Made by a program: the position numbers and the translations under genes. 64,000 bases of DNA from Flavobacterium hibisci (lineage in GTDB: Bacteria > Bacteroidota > Bacteroidia > Flavobacteriales > Flavobacteriaceae), in contig NZ_JAIQDW010000001.1 in the NCBI RefSeq assembly GCF_020026925.1, positions 434,001 through 498,000 on the forward strand, written 5' to 3'. Positions 9,617 through 22,997 of this stretch are shown in pieces (the stretch's first letter is position 1; each line of letters starts with the position of its first letter). Under the pieces are notes generated by a model. It ran no database searches, was not told the origin of the DNA, and saw only the letters and a program-made list of their open reading frames with translations.

Positions 9617-11254
9617 TTACCAAAATACGGTGTATAATGCTACCAGAATTCCGCTAATAATAAACGAACCGATGATGAATTCAGAAGATACTTTGAACAT
9701 TGCTGTATCTACCTCTATATTATGAGATTTCTGCTGCTCTTCTGATGACGGTTTTAAAAGACTGATTGTTACCATCAATAGTACTATGGCGAAGAAAGAA
9801 ATTGTCATTCTGTCTAAAAATGGGTAATCCGGAAAAGCACCGTTTGTCCACATTGGCAGAAATTTTAATACTGCGGCAATAGGCACTGTAAATAATGCCC
9901 CGGCAAGTCCTGCTGCTGGTGTGGTTTTCTTCCAGAACATTCCCAATAAAAAGATCGCCAAAACACCAGGCGAGAAGAAACCAACATATTCCTGTATAAA
10001 CTGATATGCCTGATCTAATGATTTTAACTGAGGTGCTACAACAGCTGCAATTATCATACAAACCACTACAGAGCCTCTTCCTGTAAGCACCAATTTTTTT
10101 TCTGATGCTTCACGGTTAAAATATTTTTTATAAATATCTAAAGAAAAAATGGTCGAAATACTATTGGCTTTACCAGCCAAAGATGCTACAATTGCTGCTG
10201 TTAAAGCGGCCAGTGCTACTCCTTTTAATCCGGCCGGCAATAAATTCATTAAGGTTGGGTATGCGTGATCCGGTTTTAAAACTCCGGTTGCATCTACCAT
10301 TTCATGCTGAAACATTCCGTTTTGATGCATTACATACATGGCAATGCCAGGCAAAACGGCAATAATAGGCACTAATAGTTTTAAAAAAGCGGCAAATAAA
10401 ATTCCTTTTCGTGCTGTTTTTAAATCGGCTCCCAAAGCCCTCTGAACGATGTACTGATTACAGCCCCAATACGCCAGATTATTGATCAGCATTCCTCCAA
10501 CCAACACAGACATTCCTGGTAATTCAGCATAGTGTGGGTTTGATTTGTCCAGAATCATGTGTAAATGTCCCGGAGCCTCGTCGGCTATAACTGAAAGTCC
10601 TTTTAGAATATCTTTTCCATAACCAAACTGCTCTGATAATAAGGTTAATGCTAAATAAGTTGTTACCAAACCGCCCAGAATCAATACTATTACCTGAAAC
10701 ATATCCGTATATCCAATTACTTTCATTCCGCCTAAAGTTACGATGATTGAGAATAAACTTAATGCAATCACACAAAACTGAAAACTTACAGGTGCTATAG
10801 ATGAAATGGCTAAAGCGCCTAAGTAAATTATAGAAGTCAGGTTTACGAATACATATATCAACAGCCAGATTATAGCCATTATGGTACTCACGGTCCCATT
10901 GTATCTTTTTGCCAAAAACTGTGGCATCGTAAATATCTTATTTTTAAGATAAACTGGTAAAATAAACATAGCAACTACAATCAACGTTGCAGCCGACATC
11001 CATTCGTAAGAAGCAATCGCCAGTCCGATGGCAAAACCCGAACCACTCATTCCGATAAAATGTTCAGCCGAAATATTAGAGGCAATTAATGAAGCCCCAA
11101 TAGCCCACCAGGTAAGCGAGCCTTCAGCCAGAAAATAATCATTGGAACTGGTCGTAGCATTTTTCTTGCTTCTGTAAATGTACATCCCGTAGGAAGTGAC
11201 AATTACAAAATAGATAAGAAAAACAATATAGTCTGCACTTTGTAAAGTATTCAT
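9617..11254 (-). CDS. Sodium/solute symporter (SSS, vSGLT-like)
   Basis: A 545-residue inner-membrane transporter with about 14 hydrophobic segments. The stretch N-I-S-A-E-H-F-I-G-M-S-G-S-G and the following A-S-Y-E-W-M-S-A are typical of vSGLT-type Na+/sugar symporters. The operon (DUF5009, this gene, SDR, uxuA, GH28, GH51) suggests uptake of a uronate or a mono- or disaccharide released in the periplasm. The SLC5 family also includes inositol carriers, so myo-inositol is another possible substrate given the oxygenase at 15970-16842. Specificity cannot be read from sequence. Confidence 0.88.
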   Translation of the reverse strand: MNTLQSADYIVFLIYFVIVTSYGMYIYRSKKNATTSSNDYFLAEGSLTWWAIGASLIASNISAEHFIGMSGSGFAIGLAIASYEWMSAATLIVVAMFILPVYLKNKIFTMPQFLAKRYNGTVSTIMAIIWLLIYVFVNLTSIIYLGALAISSIAPVSFQFCVIALSLFSIIVTLGGMKVIGYTDMFQVIVLILGGLVTTYLALTLLSEQFGYGKDILKGLSVIADEAPGHLHMILDKSNPHYAELPGMSVLVGGMLINNLAYWGCNQYIVQRALGADLKTARKGILFAAFLKLLVPIIAVLPGIAMYVMHQNGMFQHEMVDATGVLKPDHAYPTLMNLLPAGLKGVALAALTAAIVASLAGKANSISTIFSLDIYKKYFNREASEKKLVLTGRGSVVVCMIIAAVVAPQLKSLDQAYQFIQEYVGFFSPGVLAIFLLGMFWKKTTPAAGLAGALFTVPIAAVLKFLPMWTNGAFPDYPFLDRMTISFFAIVLLMVTISLLKPSSEEQQKSHNIEVDTAMFKVSSEFIIGSFIISGILVALYTVFW

Positions 11255-11310
11255 AATGAAGTTTTTTTGGTTGATAGTTAGTGGTTGTTAGTTTTTGGTA
11301 ATGATTTGGT

Positions 11311-12459
11311 TTAGATTTTTAAAAACCATTTTTTCTTATATAAAAAGTAAAGTAAAATGAGCTGTACAAATGTTACTGATATGGTTACAAATACGGGCTG
11401 CCATACAAGTGGCCCAAATTTAATAAGTCCCCCAAATACATAATCTGCGGTGTGCTTAAAATTAACCAGACCTTCAGAAGCCATATAAATTAAAATAGAA
11501 TTTGAACCAATTAAAATGAGTGGAAATGCCCACTTTTTAAAGCCTAATACATCTATTAATATATAAAAAAACAGGAAAAACAAAATACTGAAGCCACCAA
11601 CAAAACAAACAAACGAACTTGTCCATAAGTGCTTGTTAATTGGGAAATCAAAATCCCAAAGAAGGCCTATTATAATCAGCACAATAGCTGAACCGGTCAT
11701 AATTACTATTTTGTTTTTTATGGTATAATAAGCGTGTTCTGATTTTAAAAATGTCCCTAAAAATACTCCCAACAAAGCTGTTGAAACAGCCGGTATTGTC
11801 GAGAATATCCCTTCAGGGTCATATACTATACTATGGAGTCTTCCCGGAAGAAAAAGTCGGTCAATGTATCCTTCCAGTGAACCCTCTGCTGTTAAATTGC
11901 CTGCTCCAAAGCCCGGGACTGGTATTAATTTCATGGCTAAATAATAACCAATCAGAATTCCTGTAAACCAGATGATTTGTTTCTTCAAATCAAAGTTTAA
12001 ATAAATCAGTCCTGCAAAAAACCAGGCGATCCCGATACGCCCTAATACACTGGCAAAACGCGTTTGTTCATATCCGTCAAAACGCAATAATCCGTTGACT
12101 ACAAATCCAAGGAATATCAGGATGCAAGTCCTTTTTAGCATGGAAAGGTATATTTTTTTCTTTTCTTTTGATGGAAGTTCACTTGGTTCCGTCACTCCTG
12201 CCAGCTTGATTTTTTTATCGAAGGAATACGGCATTGAAACCCCTGCAACGAATAAAAAAACAGGGAAGATCATATCATAAAATGTAATACCATCCCAGTC
12301 TGTATGATGCATTTGTGAGGACATCCATACAAAAACCGGGATTGGGGCAGCTTTGGCCAAAGCGTGAATAATGTGTTCGCCGCTCATAATCCAAAACATA
12401 ACAAATCCTCTTAGAACGTCTAAAGAAATTAATCTGTTATTTGTAGTAATTTTGTTCAT
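11311..12459 (-). CDS. DUF5009/HGSNAT-like membrane acyltransferase
   Basis: A 382-residue polytopic membrane protein with about 10 hydrophobic helices. The N-terminal R-L-I-S-L-D-V-L-R-G-F-V-M motif is typical of the heparan-alpha-glucosaminide N-acetyltransferase/DUF5009 group. Human HGSNAT acetylates terminal glucosamine across the lysosomal membrane. Bacterial relatives are common in polysaccharide loci, but their acceptors are mostly unknown. It is the first gene of the uronate/pectin operon. An N-acetyl transfer step before GH89 would be a neat parallel to the lysosomal pathway, but this is speculation. Confidence 0.75.
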   Translation of the reverse strand: MNKITTNNRLISLDVLRGFVMFWIMSGEHIIHALAKAAPIPVFVWMSSQMHHTDWDGITFYDMIFPVFLFVAGVSMPYSFDKKIKLAGVTEPSELPSKEKKKIYLSMLKRTCILIFLGFVVNGLLRFDGYEQTRFASVLGRIGIAWFFAGLIYLNFDLKKQIIWFTGILIGYYLAMKLIPVPGFGAGNLTAEGSLEGYIDRLFLPGRLHSIVYDPEGIFSTIPAVSTALLGVFLGTFLKSEHAYYTIKNKIVIMTGSAIVLIIIGLLWDFDFPINKHLWTSSFVCFVGGFSILFFLFFYILIDVLGFKKWAFPLILIGSNSILIYMASEGLVNFKHTADYVFGGLIKFGPLVWQPVFVTISVTFVQLILLYFLYKKKWFLKI

Positions 12460-12593
12460 ACCGGATTTATTTTTAAAGCATATTTTACCTGCTGATTCCT
12501 TCGGTGAGGACCAACTTATTGTTCTTTTTTATGTGTAATTATTGGTTTATAACATTCTTTACAAAAGCATAGAAGTCTTTTTTTTACAACAAC

Positions 12594-12616
12594 CACGTTC
12601 ATATAAAACGAACGTG
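12594..12616. promoter_or_regulatory. CACGTTC...GAACGTG inverted repeat between GH2 and DUF5009
   Basis: Seven-bp perfect arms (12594-12600 and 12610-12616) with a 9-nt spacer lie in the 228-bp gap between the GH2 stop side and the DUF5009 start. No T tract follows on the minus strand, so an operator for the operon starting at 12459 is at least as likely as a terminator. The regulator is unknown. Confidence 0.35.
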
Positions 12617-12687
12617 ATCGAATGTAAAGTGAAATATTTAAGCATTAAACGGGGCAAAGATTTAATGTACTTAAATTATTTCGGTTA

Positions 12688-15828
<3,141 letters not shown>

Positions 15829-15969
15829 TTAATTAATTTTAAAACTTCCGTTGAAAGAATAACAAAATATTAAGTACCTAAGCAGTTGGGTGTAACTATT
15901 AAAAACGTCAGTTCGAGTGTTTTTTGTGTAGAGAAAAACTAATTACTCCCAAATGGTTAAGTATCTACT

Positions 15970-16842
15970 TTAAAAATTTAATTTTTCCGGCAAATATTTA
16001 GCTACTAATTCTTTGTAATATGGCAATAATGCTTTTACGTCCGGTTTAACTGGCGCTTTTGTGTATAAATCGTATGGATTAAATTTTCTTACCCAGTCAA
16101 ACATTTCGATATCTTTTTCATTCATTAAATGTGCATAAGCATTTTCTTTATGCTGCGAATAAAAAGAATGGTAGCGAATCATATACAAAGCAGGCTCAGG
16201 CAAATAATCTTTCATGATCTGGTACAAATATTCATCATGCCCCCAGCTCATTTTTACATTATCCAGTCCGCAATTTTCAGTATAAACCCCAAATTTAGTA
16301 TTAAACCTTTCATCTGTATAATCAGGATTGTCTTTGAAAAACTCAGAATACACAATTTTATCTGAATAGGCACAACCTACAGGAAAAGTATCCCCTACTA
16401 CAGCCCATTGTGGTTCTCCGAATAAACATAAAATTTTACCCAAATCATGTATAAATCCGGTAAGTACAAACCAGTCCGGATGACCATCAGCCCTAATTGC
16501 TTCTGAAGTCTGCAATAGATGCTGCGTCTGGTCCAAATCAATATCCGGGTCGCTATCGTCAACAAGTGTGTTTAAAAAATCTACTGCTTCCCAAATGGAC
16601 ATTTGTTTTTTATTGAACTGTAAAAATTCCTGCTCTTTGCTGCAAACAAAATCGTAAGTCTGATACGTATGATTTATTCTGTAAAATTCCCTAACCGTTT
16701 CTACCCTTTCAGAATCTACATAATTTCTAAACTCCTCTTTTTCTTTTACAGGTTCAGATGGATCCGGATAGCGTAATAACAAATCATCTTCCCATTCATC
16801 TAAATTATGCAACGGATTATCTGTGTCTATATGCTTTTTCAT
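15970..16842 (-). CDS. Myo-inositol oxygenase (MIOX)
   Basis: A 290-residue cytoplasmic di-iron HD-fold enzyme splitting myo-inositol with O2 to D-glucuronate. All six predicted metal ligands are visible: H108 ([10 protein letters not shown]), H132 and D133 (I-H-D-L-G-K), H202 (G-H-D-E-Y-L), H225 (R-Y-H-S-F-Y) and D249 (F-D-W-V-R-K-F-N). K136 of the H-D-L-G-K motif is also kept. Length matches eukaryotic MIOX. The product glucuronate would feed UxaC (absent here) and then the SDR and UxuA at 7.5-9.6 kb. Its promoter carries the same two-half-site element found before susC and GH89, which is unexpected for a stand-alone inositol gene. Confidence 0.93.
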   Translation of the reverse strand: MKKHIDTDNPLHNLDEWEDDLLLRYPDPSEPVKEKEEFRNYVDSERVETVREFYRINHTYQTYDFVCSKEQEFLQFNKKQMSIWEAVDFLNTLVDDSDPDIDLDQTQHLLQTSEAIRADGHPDWFVLTGFIHDLGKILCLFGEPQWAVVGDTFPVGCAYSDKIVYSEFFKDNPDYTDERFNTKFGVYTENCGLDNVKMSWGHDEYLYQIMKDYLPEPALYMIRYHSFYSQHKENAYAHLMNEKDIEMFDWVRKFNPYDLYTKAPVKPDVKALLPYYKELVAKYLPEKLNF

Positions 16843-16868
16843 GCGATTATAAATTAAAAGTTATAAGA

Positions 16869-16924
16869 CAAAAATAGAATTACCTATAGATTTCAAAATG
16901 GACTAATACATCAAAAACATGGAT
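16869..16924 (-). promoter_or_regulatory. Predicted HTCS-controlled promoter of MIOX
   Basis: On the plus strand CAAAAATA (16869-16876) is the complement of a perfect TAnnTTTG -7 box. Exactly 29 bp on comes ATGGAC (16898-16903), then ATGGAT (16919-16924), half-sites 21 bp apart. The geometry is identical to the elements at 38758-38813 and 43211-43266. The predicted start of transcription is about 20 nt before the MIOX ATG. Confidence 0.7.
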
Positions 16925-17023
16925 AGAATTTAAATATGTAAGAATAATACATATGTAATTTCGAAAAAATCAAAATTCCTTTACTGAAATTCCAAATTCT
17001 CATTTTCAGAGTATTTAAAAAAT

Positions 17024-17067
17024 AAATTCCAAATTCCAACTGCACACTAAGTTGGAATTTGGAATTT
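17024..17067 (-). terminator. Terminator after the HTCS gene
   Basis: An 18-bp perfect stem (AAATTCCAAATTCCAACT and its complement) with an 8-nt loop, followed on the minus strand by a T-rich tract, 19 bp past the HTCS stop. A partial copy of the arm (ATTCCAAATTC) lies further downstream near 16989, suggesting local duplication. Confidence 0.85.
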
Positions 17068-17085
17068 AAAAAATTGAAATTTATA

Positions 17086-20000
17086 TTAATTGATAAGTTT
17101 ACTTGGAGGAAAACCAAACTGTTTTTTAAAGCATCTGCTGAAATATAACGGATCATTAAATCCCACCATATTCGTGACTTCAGAAACATTATATTTTTTC
17201 GTTTTTAAAAGTTCGGCCGATTTTTTTAAACGGATGGTACGAATAAATTCATTTGGTGCGAGATCAGTCAGTTCTTTGATTTTTCGATATAATTTAGACG
17301 AACTTACGCTCAGTTTGTCACACAAAAATTCCGTTGACAAATCTAATTCACTGAGATTCTCATTGATTAAAGCAGTGATTTTTTCCATAAATTCTTCGTC
17401 AATTGGTGAATGGGTAAGTAAGCTTACTTTGCTTTCTACTTCTCCGGAAAATTTTGCTTTAAGGTCTAGTCGTGATTTAATAACATTTTCTATAACCGAT
17501 TTCAATAATGTAGGTTCAAAAGGCTTTACCAGATACCCATCAGCGCCTATTTCGTATCCTTTAACCTTATCAACATTTTCACCAAGTGCGGTAAGCAGTA
17601 CAACCGGAATATGGCTGATAAACTCGTCATTCTTCAGCTCTTTACAAAATTCGAGTCCGTCCATAACCGGCATCATTACATCGGCAACGCATAAGATTGG
17701 TTTAATTTGCCGGCAAATTTTAAGACCTTCCTCTCCATTTTCGGCATCATACACTTTGTAGTAATCGGATAAAAAGTCTACCAGATACTTTCTAAGTTCT
17801 GTATTATCCTCAATCACCAGTATTTTTTGTTTCAGTTCTGTATTCTGAATTGTTTTCTTTGCTGCTTTTTCCGGAATCAGCATGCTTAGATTATCATTTT
17901 TCAAAGCATATTCAAACACTTCCTTAGTTTCATAAGAAACCCGGTCAATCGGAATTTCAACCCTGAATGTACTTCCTTTTCCGAGTGCACTTTCTACACT
18001 AATAGATCCTTTATGAATGGCTACTAATGATTTTACCAATGACAATCCAATACCAGATCCCGTATTATGTGCCTTACTATTAGAAGCCTGATAAAATCGT
18101 TTGAAGATTTTTTCCTGGCTTTTCGGCGGGATTCCGATACCATCATCTATCACTTCAATAACCAGAATTTCATCGGTATTTTTTTTTAGCCTGATGAATA
18201 AATCTACGTTTCCGTATTTATTGGTAAACTTCAAAGCATTGGATAACAGATTGTACAGGATTTTATCATACTTGTCATTGTCAATCCAGCCTTCAATAGA
18301 TTCTGCTTCGGCAATAAAATTCAACTTGATTTTTTTGTTGAAAGCCATTTCCTTGAAAGAATCAAAAATGTTTTTCGAGTAGCTTAAAATATCCGTTTTT
18401 GTAACCTTAAGCTTTAATTCGCCAGACTGTGCTTTCCTAAAATCAAGAACCTGATTTACCAGATTTAAAAGCCTGCTGGCATTTTGATAAATAAGATTGT
18501 ACCTGCTTTTTTCATAATCGCTGGCATTAGTGTTTTCGTCCAGTAATTGCTTAGCCGGACCTAAAATAAGCGTTAACGGCGTTCTTAGCTCATGCGAAAT
18601 GTTGGTAAAAAATCGAAGCTTTTCGTTATTCAGTTTAATATCATGTTCCCTGTTTACTTTTTCGGTAAGCAGTTCCTGTTTCAGACGGATACGGTTTTTA
18701 ATTTCTTTTCTTATAAAATAAAAAATGGAAAACAGTGCTATAAAAATCAGTAAGAAAGATATTGGCGTTAACCAAAACGGCGGCAGTATCCTGATCTCAT
18801 AGGAAACTTCTTTGCTCCAATGACCATCGCTGTTACTGGATTTTATTTTGAAAATATATTTCCCGGGATAGAGATTGGTATATTGAACTGTTCTTGAGTT
18901 ACTGTTTGCCGTAATCCATTGCTTGTCAAAACCTTCCAGCATATACTGAAATTTATTTAGTTTTTCATTGGCAAACGAAGGTGTCGAAAACTGAAGAGAG
19001 AAGTTACGGTTTTTGTAACTCAGTTCTACTTTTTTGGCATAATTTAAATCCTGTGAAAGCGGAATGTCTCCATTAATTTCCATTTCAGGAAGAATCTCTT
19101 CGTTCTGAATCTTGAATTCGCTGATAACAGGTTCTGGTGACCAGTTATTTCTCTTCATGGTTTTTGTAGAAAATGTTATGATACCATTTTTACCGCCAAG
19201 AAAAATTGTAGAATCATTAAAATTGAAAAAGCCGCTTGAACTAAAAACATCCAGCCTGTTACCACTGTTTACATGATAAATATTGATGTCTTTCAGGTCA
19301 GATTTCACCCAGGCAATACTATTATTGTTGATATTGAGCCATAAATTTCCGTTTGCATCAGATAACATATCTGTGATCCATATACCTGAGGTTTCTTTAA
19401 AGTTTTTTATAGTTGCAAATGTGTTCTTTTTAGCATCATAGATACACAATCCAAAACGTGTTGAGGCCCATATTTTACCTTTCTTGTCAATCATAATATC
19501 ACTAACGTTATCTTCGTTAGTCATACTATTTTCTCTTTTAGAAAGGGATTTGTAGGTTTCTAATTTACCTGAAACAGGATTGTATTTTACAACACCCGTT
19601 TCTGTAGCAAACCATACGTTATTTTGAGGATCTTTTTCAATCGAGTTGATTTGGTAACCAGGCAATAATTTTCCTTTTGAAGTCTGAACCTGAAGCGTTT
19701 TTGTATTTAATATAACTGCTCCTTCACCAAATGAACCTATCATCAAAGATTCTGCTCCAATTTTTCCAAAAGCAAATATTGGCGAAGTATCAAAACCAAG
19801 ATTCACCTCTTGTGATGCATTGGCAGTGTAATTATACACCATCAATCTGCCATCCCAGAGTCCGCAATAAAAAGTTTTGCCATCTTCAGAATAAATGCTG
19901 GATATATCAATCGATTTGTTGTATAAGGGTACAAAACCTTTAGCATTTGAAATAAAAAGCCCGTTATGACTCGTCGCCACAATTACTTTTCCATCATACG

Positions 20001-21123
20001 TTTTGGAAAAACCTCGTATGCGGGGCGCCTGATTGCCGATGTAACGGGAAATATCCTTATTGAGTGTAAATTGATTTTCATACGGATCAAATTTGTCAAG
20101 ACCATCTTCAGTACCAATCCACAAAACTCCTGAGCGATCAAAATACAGGGCCGAAACCAAATTATCCACGATGGAAGTATCATCAGACAATATAGAATAA
20201 TACCATTTATAATCGCCTTTCTGAATGTCTTCTAATTGTTTGCAAACTAATAATCCGCCAAGCGTCCCCACCCAATATTTACCATCCGGAGCTTTGGCAA
20301 CTGATAAAAAATAAGGTCCTAAACTCCCTCTGATTTCTTTATTCTCAATATATAGATTTACAAATTCATCGTTCATCTTATTTAATTTATAAAGCCCTCT
20401 TCGTGTTCCGACAAATATGTCTGCTTTGGCATCTTCATAAATAAAATTGATGTACGGGTTTTTCTCATTTGAATGAGGTACCAAAAGTGTGTAGTTGTTC
20501 ATTCTTATAATAGCCCCTTTGCTGTCTAAAGTAATTTTGGCAACAGACCCTTTATCATAACTTCCAACCCAGATATTTCCCTTTTTGTCTTCAAATATTT
20601 CTTTTACGTAGTCAAAACCTTTAATTGGGATTTTTTCAAATCTGTTTTCTTTCAAAAAGAACATATAGAGTCCCTGATTTTTAGTCCCTACCCACACTCT
20701 TTTGAACTTATCAACATACACAGACCTGATTTCGCCTTCTGGAATACTGTTCGGGTCATTTTTTTTAGGGAGGAAAGTCACAAAAGCATGCGTATCCATT
20801 TTAAAAAGCGTAAGCCCTTTTCTGGTTCCGATCCATAAATGATTTGAAGATTCATCTAATCTTAGTGCCGTTATGTCGTCATTATACAATCTGTTATTGC
20901 CGGGTGAGGAACTCAAGTAGTTTTTGAACTGATAACCATCGAATCGGTTTAACCCAAAAAAAGTTCCAAACCACAAAAAGCCTTTTTTATCCTGTACTAT
21001 ATGCCGAACAGAATTATGAGACAATCCATTGTTGTCATTATAATGTGTGAATTTTATATTCTGCGAATTTGCATTATAAAAAAAGAGGAAGCTGAGAAGT
21101 AGTATGAAAGAATTTTTTCTCAT
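17086..21123 (-). CDS. Hybrid two-component system regulator (HTCS)
   Basis: A 1345-residue one-protein sensor-regulator spanning the inner membrane. Order: signal peptide (1-20), about 14 periplasmic propeller repeats forming two blades sets, Y_Y_Y domain (about 690-770), one transmembrane helix (about 785-805), HisKA with the phospho-histidine near residue 845 in I-S-H-E-L-R-T-P, HATPase, a receiver with the phospho-aspartate near 1147 in V-A-D-V-M-M-P, and a C-terminal AraC-type DNA-binding domain (about 1240-1345). HTCS proteins bind an imported oligosaccharide in the periplasm and activate susC-type genes. It is the only such regulator here and the best candidate for the 21-bp-spaced half-sites. 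It follows the metallophosphatase gene by 52 bp. Confidence 0.95.
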   Translation of the reverse strand: MRKNSFILLLSFLFFYNANSQNIKFTHYNDNNGLSHNSVRHIVQDKKGFLWFGTFFGLNRFDGYQFKNYLSSSPGNNRLYNDDITALRLDESSNHLWIGTRKGLTLFKMDTHAFVTFLPKKNDPNSIPEGEIRSVYVDKFKRVWVGTKNQGLYMFFLKENRFEKIPIKGFDYVKEIFEDKKGNIWVGSYDKGSVAKITLDSKGAIIRMNNYTLLVPHSNEKNPYINFIYEDAKADIFVGTRRGLYKLNKMNDEFVNLYIENKEIRGSLGPYFLSVAKAPDGKYWVGTLGGLLVCKQLEDIQKGDYKWYYSILSDDTSIVDNLVSALYFDRSGVLWIGTEDGLDKFDPYENQFTLNKDISRYIGNQAPRIRGFSKTYDGKVIVATSHNGLFISNAKGFVPLYNKSIDISSIYSEDGKTFYCGLWDGRLMVYNYTANASQEVNLGFDTSPIFAFGKIGAESLMIGSFGEGAVILNTKTLQVQTSKGKLLPGYQINSIEKDPQNNVWFATETGVVKYNPVSGKLETYKSLSKRENSMTNEDNVSDIMIDKKGKIWASTRFGLCIYDAKKNTFATIKNFKETSGIWITDMLSDANGNLWLNINNNSIAWVKSDLKDINIYHVNSGNRLDVFSSSGFFNFNDSTIFLGGKNGIITFSTKTMKRNNWSPEPVISEFKIQNEEILPEMEINGDIPLSQDLNYAKKVELSYKNRNFSLQFSTPSFANEKLNKFQYMLEGFDKQWITANSNSRTVQYTNLYPGKYIFKIKSSNSDGHWSKEVSYEIRILPPFWLTPISFLLIFIALFSIFYFIRKEIKNRIRLKQELLTEKVNREHDIKLNNEKLRFFTNISHELRTPLTLILGPAKQLLDENTNASDYEKSRYNLIYQNASRLLNLVNQVLDFRKAQSGELKLKVTKTDILSYSKNIFDSFKEMAFNKKIKLNFIAEAESIEGWIDNDKYDKILYNLLSNALKFTNKYGNVDLFIRLKKNTDEILVIEVIDDGIGIPPKSQEKIFKRFYQASNSKAHNTGSGIGLSLVKSLVAIHKGSISVESALGKGSTFRVEIPIDRVSYETKEVFEYALKNDNLSMLIPEKAAKKTIQNTELKQKILVIEDNTELRKYLVDFLSDYYKVYDAENGEEGLKICRQIKPILCVADVMMPVMDGLEFCKELKNDEFISHIPVVLLTALGENVDKVKGYEIGADGYLVKPFEPTLLKSVIENVIKSRLDLKAKFSGEVESKVSLLTHSPIDEEFMEKITALINENLSELDLSTEFLCDKLSVSSSKLYRKIKELTDLAPNEFIRTIRLKKSAELLKTKKYNVSEVTNMVGFNDPLYFSRCFKKQFGFPPSKLIN

Positions 21124-21175
21124 ATAATGAATTATAAATACTGCTTATGTTTCGGTTAAGATAAAGTTAATAAAT

Positions 21176-22996
21176 TTAAGGATATATGCGTTCAATCTGA
21201 TTGGTTTTTAAGCTAATCTTAAAATGATTTGATGGTTTCCCATTCATAGTTTTCAGAAATATTTTTGCCCATAAAACCAGTTTTTCATCATTAGATTTTT
21301 CTAATTGTGCGCAGACTATTTTGTATTGTTTCAGTCGATTGGCCCCTATCTCAGGAATGGCTAACTCATCGGCATTTTTTAATCGGTAGAAATCAAAAAT
21401 CATATCAAAGCCTGTCCAGGATTCAAAATCTTTTGTTTTTAAAGAATTTGCTTTCATTGCTGCCTCAACTTCAGCATTGTTTTTATTTATATACGCTAAA
21501 TCCACTCCTGAAAGTTTTAAAAGTGATGTAGAAAATTCAACAGGAAAATCTTCAGGTAAAAATCTTAACCTAACTAATTCCTTTAAATGCCATTTTGTAA
21601 ATTCCTCATAATCTTTTGTGTTAAGTATTTCTTTGTTCCAAATAGCAGTTTTTTTTATCTGCCCTAAATGTGCATATTCCTGTTTATATAAAGGAAACAA
21701 ACTATTAAATTTTGAAACTTTGTTGATTACCACAGTTTCTATTTCAAGAACAGCATCCGGATGTATTGTAAGTATTTTATAGCCTGGCATATAAGCAGCC
21801 AAAGAAGGAGTCTGGATATTGAATAATGTATTCCCTTTTGCAGTAGTCCGGATTCCTGTGTCATTGATGTGCATATGTCCGCCAAAATGAACCTGAATTC
21901 CTGCATCGGCAAATATCTGGGCTACTTCTTCATTTGGAACCCTTGATAACTGCATTTTATTGGAGCCAAATAGCGATTTTAATTCGGGAGATGCATCATC
22001 GTTAAAATCAATCATCGGATAATGGCTGAAGGCAATCAGGGTTTTTCCTTTTTGTTTTGCTTCAGCAGCAACCTTTTTTATCCATTCAATCAAATGATTT
22101 TTATAAATGAGTACATTGTTGTACCCGATATTGGCACCGGAAAAATCATGCGGATCATCTGGCAGACCGGAAAGCTTCTCATTCGGAACATAAGCATTGG
22201 CATCAATTGCCAGAAGCCATACTCCTTTTACAGGTTCAACGAGATAACTCGCATCAGTAAGAAATAAATTAGTGTTTTTTACAGGATACTTTCTTTTTTG
22301 TAAATCTGATTCAGCCAAAGCTTTTTCATAACTATAATCTTCATAGTTATAATCTGAAAAAGGAGTTTCCCAATACAAATAGTTTTTTTGTGGAAAAAAC
22401 CCGAAAGCCTGCATTTCACTTATGGTTTCCTTATATCCCCAGTTTTTAATATCAGCCGTAATGATTGGTTCCAGCTCATATTTAGGCAGGTTGTTTTTTG
22501 AACTGCTGATAATTTGTTCTTTACCGTCTTTTCCTAAAAAATCAGTTTTAATGGCATCCTGAGCAAAAGGTTTTACAACATCATGATTTCCGGTAGTTAT
22601 AAAAAAAGATATGCCGTATTTTTTGGAATATTCGTCTAAAATTTTTCGCAGTCCTCTTACATGTACGGGCTGACCATCATCACTGAAATCTCCAGGAAGG
22701 GCAACCTGTTTAATACCTCTTTTTGCAATGTCATTTAAGGCTTGCAGAAAAGCGAAATAATTCTCGTTGAATATTCGGGTTGAATGCAATTGAGAATTCA
22801 TCGTCCTGATATTGGCATATTCTCCCGTTTCAGGATTTTGGATTCCCTGATAATTATTGTCTTCAAATTTTGCAAAAATATCCTGTAAATGTGCATCGGC
22901 TATGAAAGCAATCTGTACATCTTTTGTTTTTGTCTGTTGTGATTTACAAGCTGACAATGATAGAAAAAACAGTATAAAAATGAATATTTTAGACAT
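21176..22996 (-). CDS. Calcineurin-like metallophosphatase lipoprotein
   Basis: A 606-residue lipoprotein (signal ending L-S-L-S-A-C-K) exposed to periplasm or surface. Metal-binding signatures of the calcineurin-like phosphoesterase fold are seen in order: D-A-H, G-D-F-S-D-D, G-N-H-D, S-H-Y-P and G-G-H-M-H. The C-terminal third (about 380-606) is not recognised. It starts 1 bp after the GH28 stop and is followed by the HTCS gene, so it belongs to the glycan system. A phosphodiesterase or phosphomonoesterase acting on a phosphorylated glycan or inositol phosphate is possible; the substrate is not shown by the sequence. Confidence 0.85.
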   Translation of the reverse strand: MSKIFIFILFFLSLSACKSQQTKTKDVQIAFIADAHLQDIFAKFEDNNYQGIQNPETGEYANIRTMNSQLHSTRIFNENYFAFLQALNDIAKRGIKQVALPGDFSDDGQPVHVRGLRKILDEYSKKYGISFFITTGNHDVVKPFAQDAIKTDFLGKDGKEQIISSSKNNLPKYELEPIITADIKNWGYKETISEMQAFGFFPQKNYLYWETPFSDYNYEDYSYEKALAESDLQKRKYPVKNTNLFLTDASYLVEPVKGVWLLAIDANAYVPNEKLSGLPDDPHDFSGANIGYNNVLIYKNHLIEWIKKVAAEAKQKGKTLIAFSHYPMIDFNDDASPELKSLFGSNKMQLSRVPNEEVAQIFADAGIQVHFGGHMHINDTGIRTTAKGNTLFNIQTPSLAAYMPGYKILTIHPDAVLEIETVVINKVSKFNSLFPLYKQEYAHLGQIKKTAIWNKEILNTKDYEEFTKWHLKELVRLRFLPEDFPVEFSTSLLKLSGVDLAYINKNNAEVEAAMKANSLKTKDFESWTGFDMIFDFYRLKNADELAIPEIGANRLKQYKIVCAQLEKSNDEKLVLWAKIFLKTMNGKPSNHFKISLKTNQIERIYP

Positions 22997-22997
22997 A

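Noticed and set aside
15829..15969. Terminator or HTCS site between MIOX and GH2
   Set aside because: A weak AGTGTTTTT/AGAAAAACT stem has no good T tract, and no ATGGAC pair at 21-bp spacing is present.
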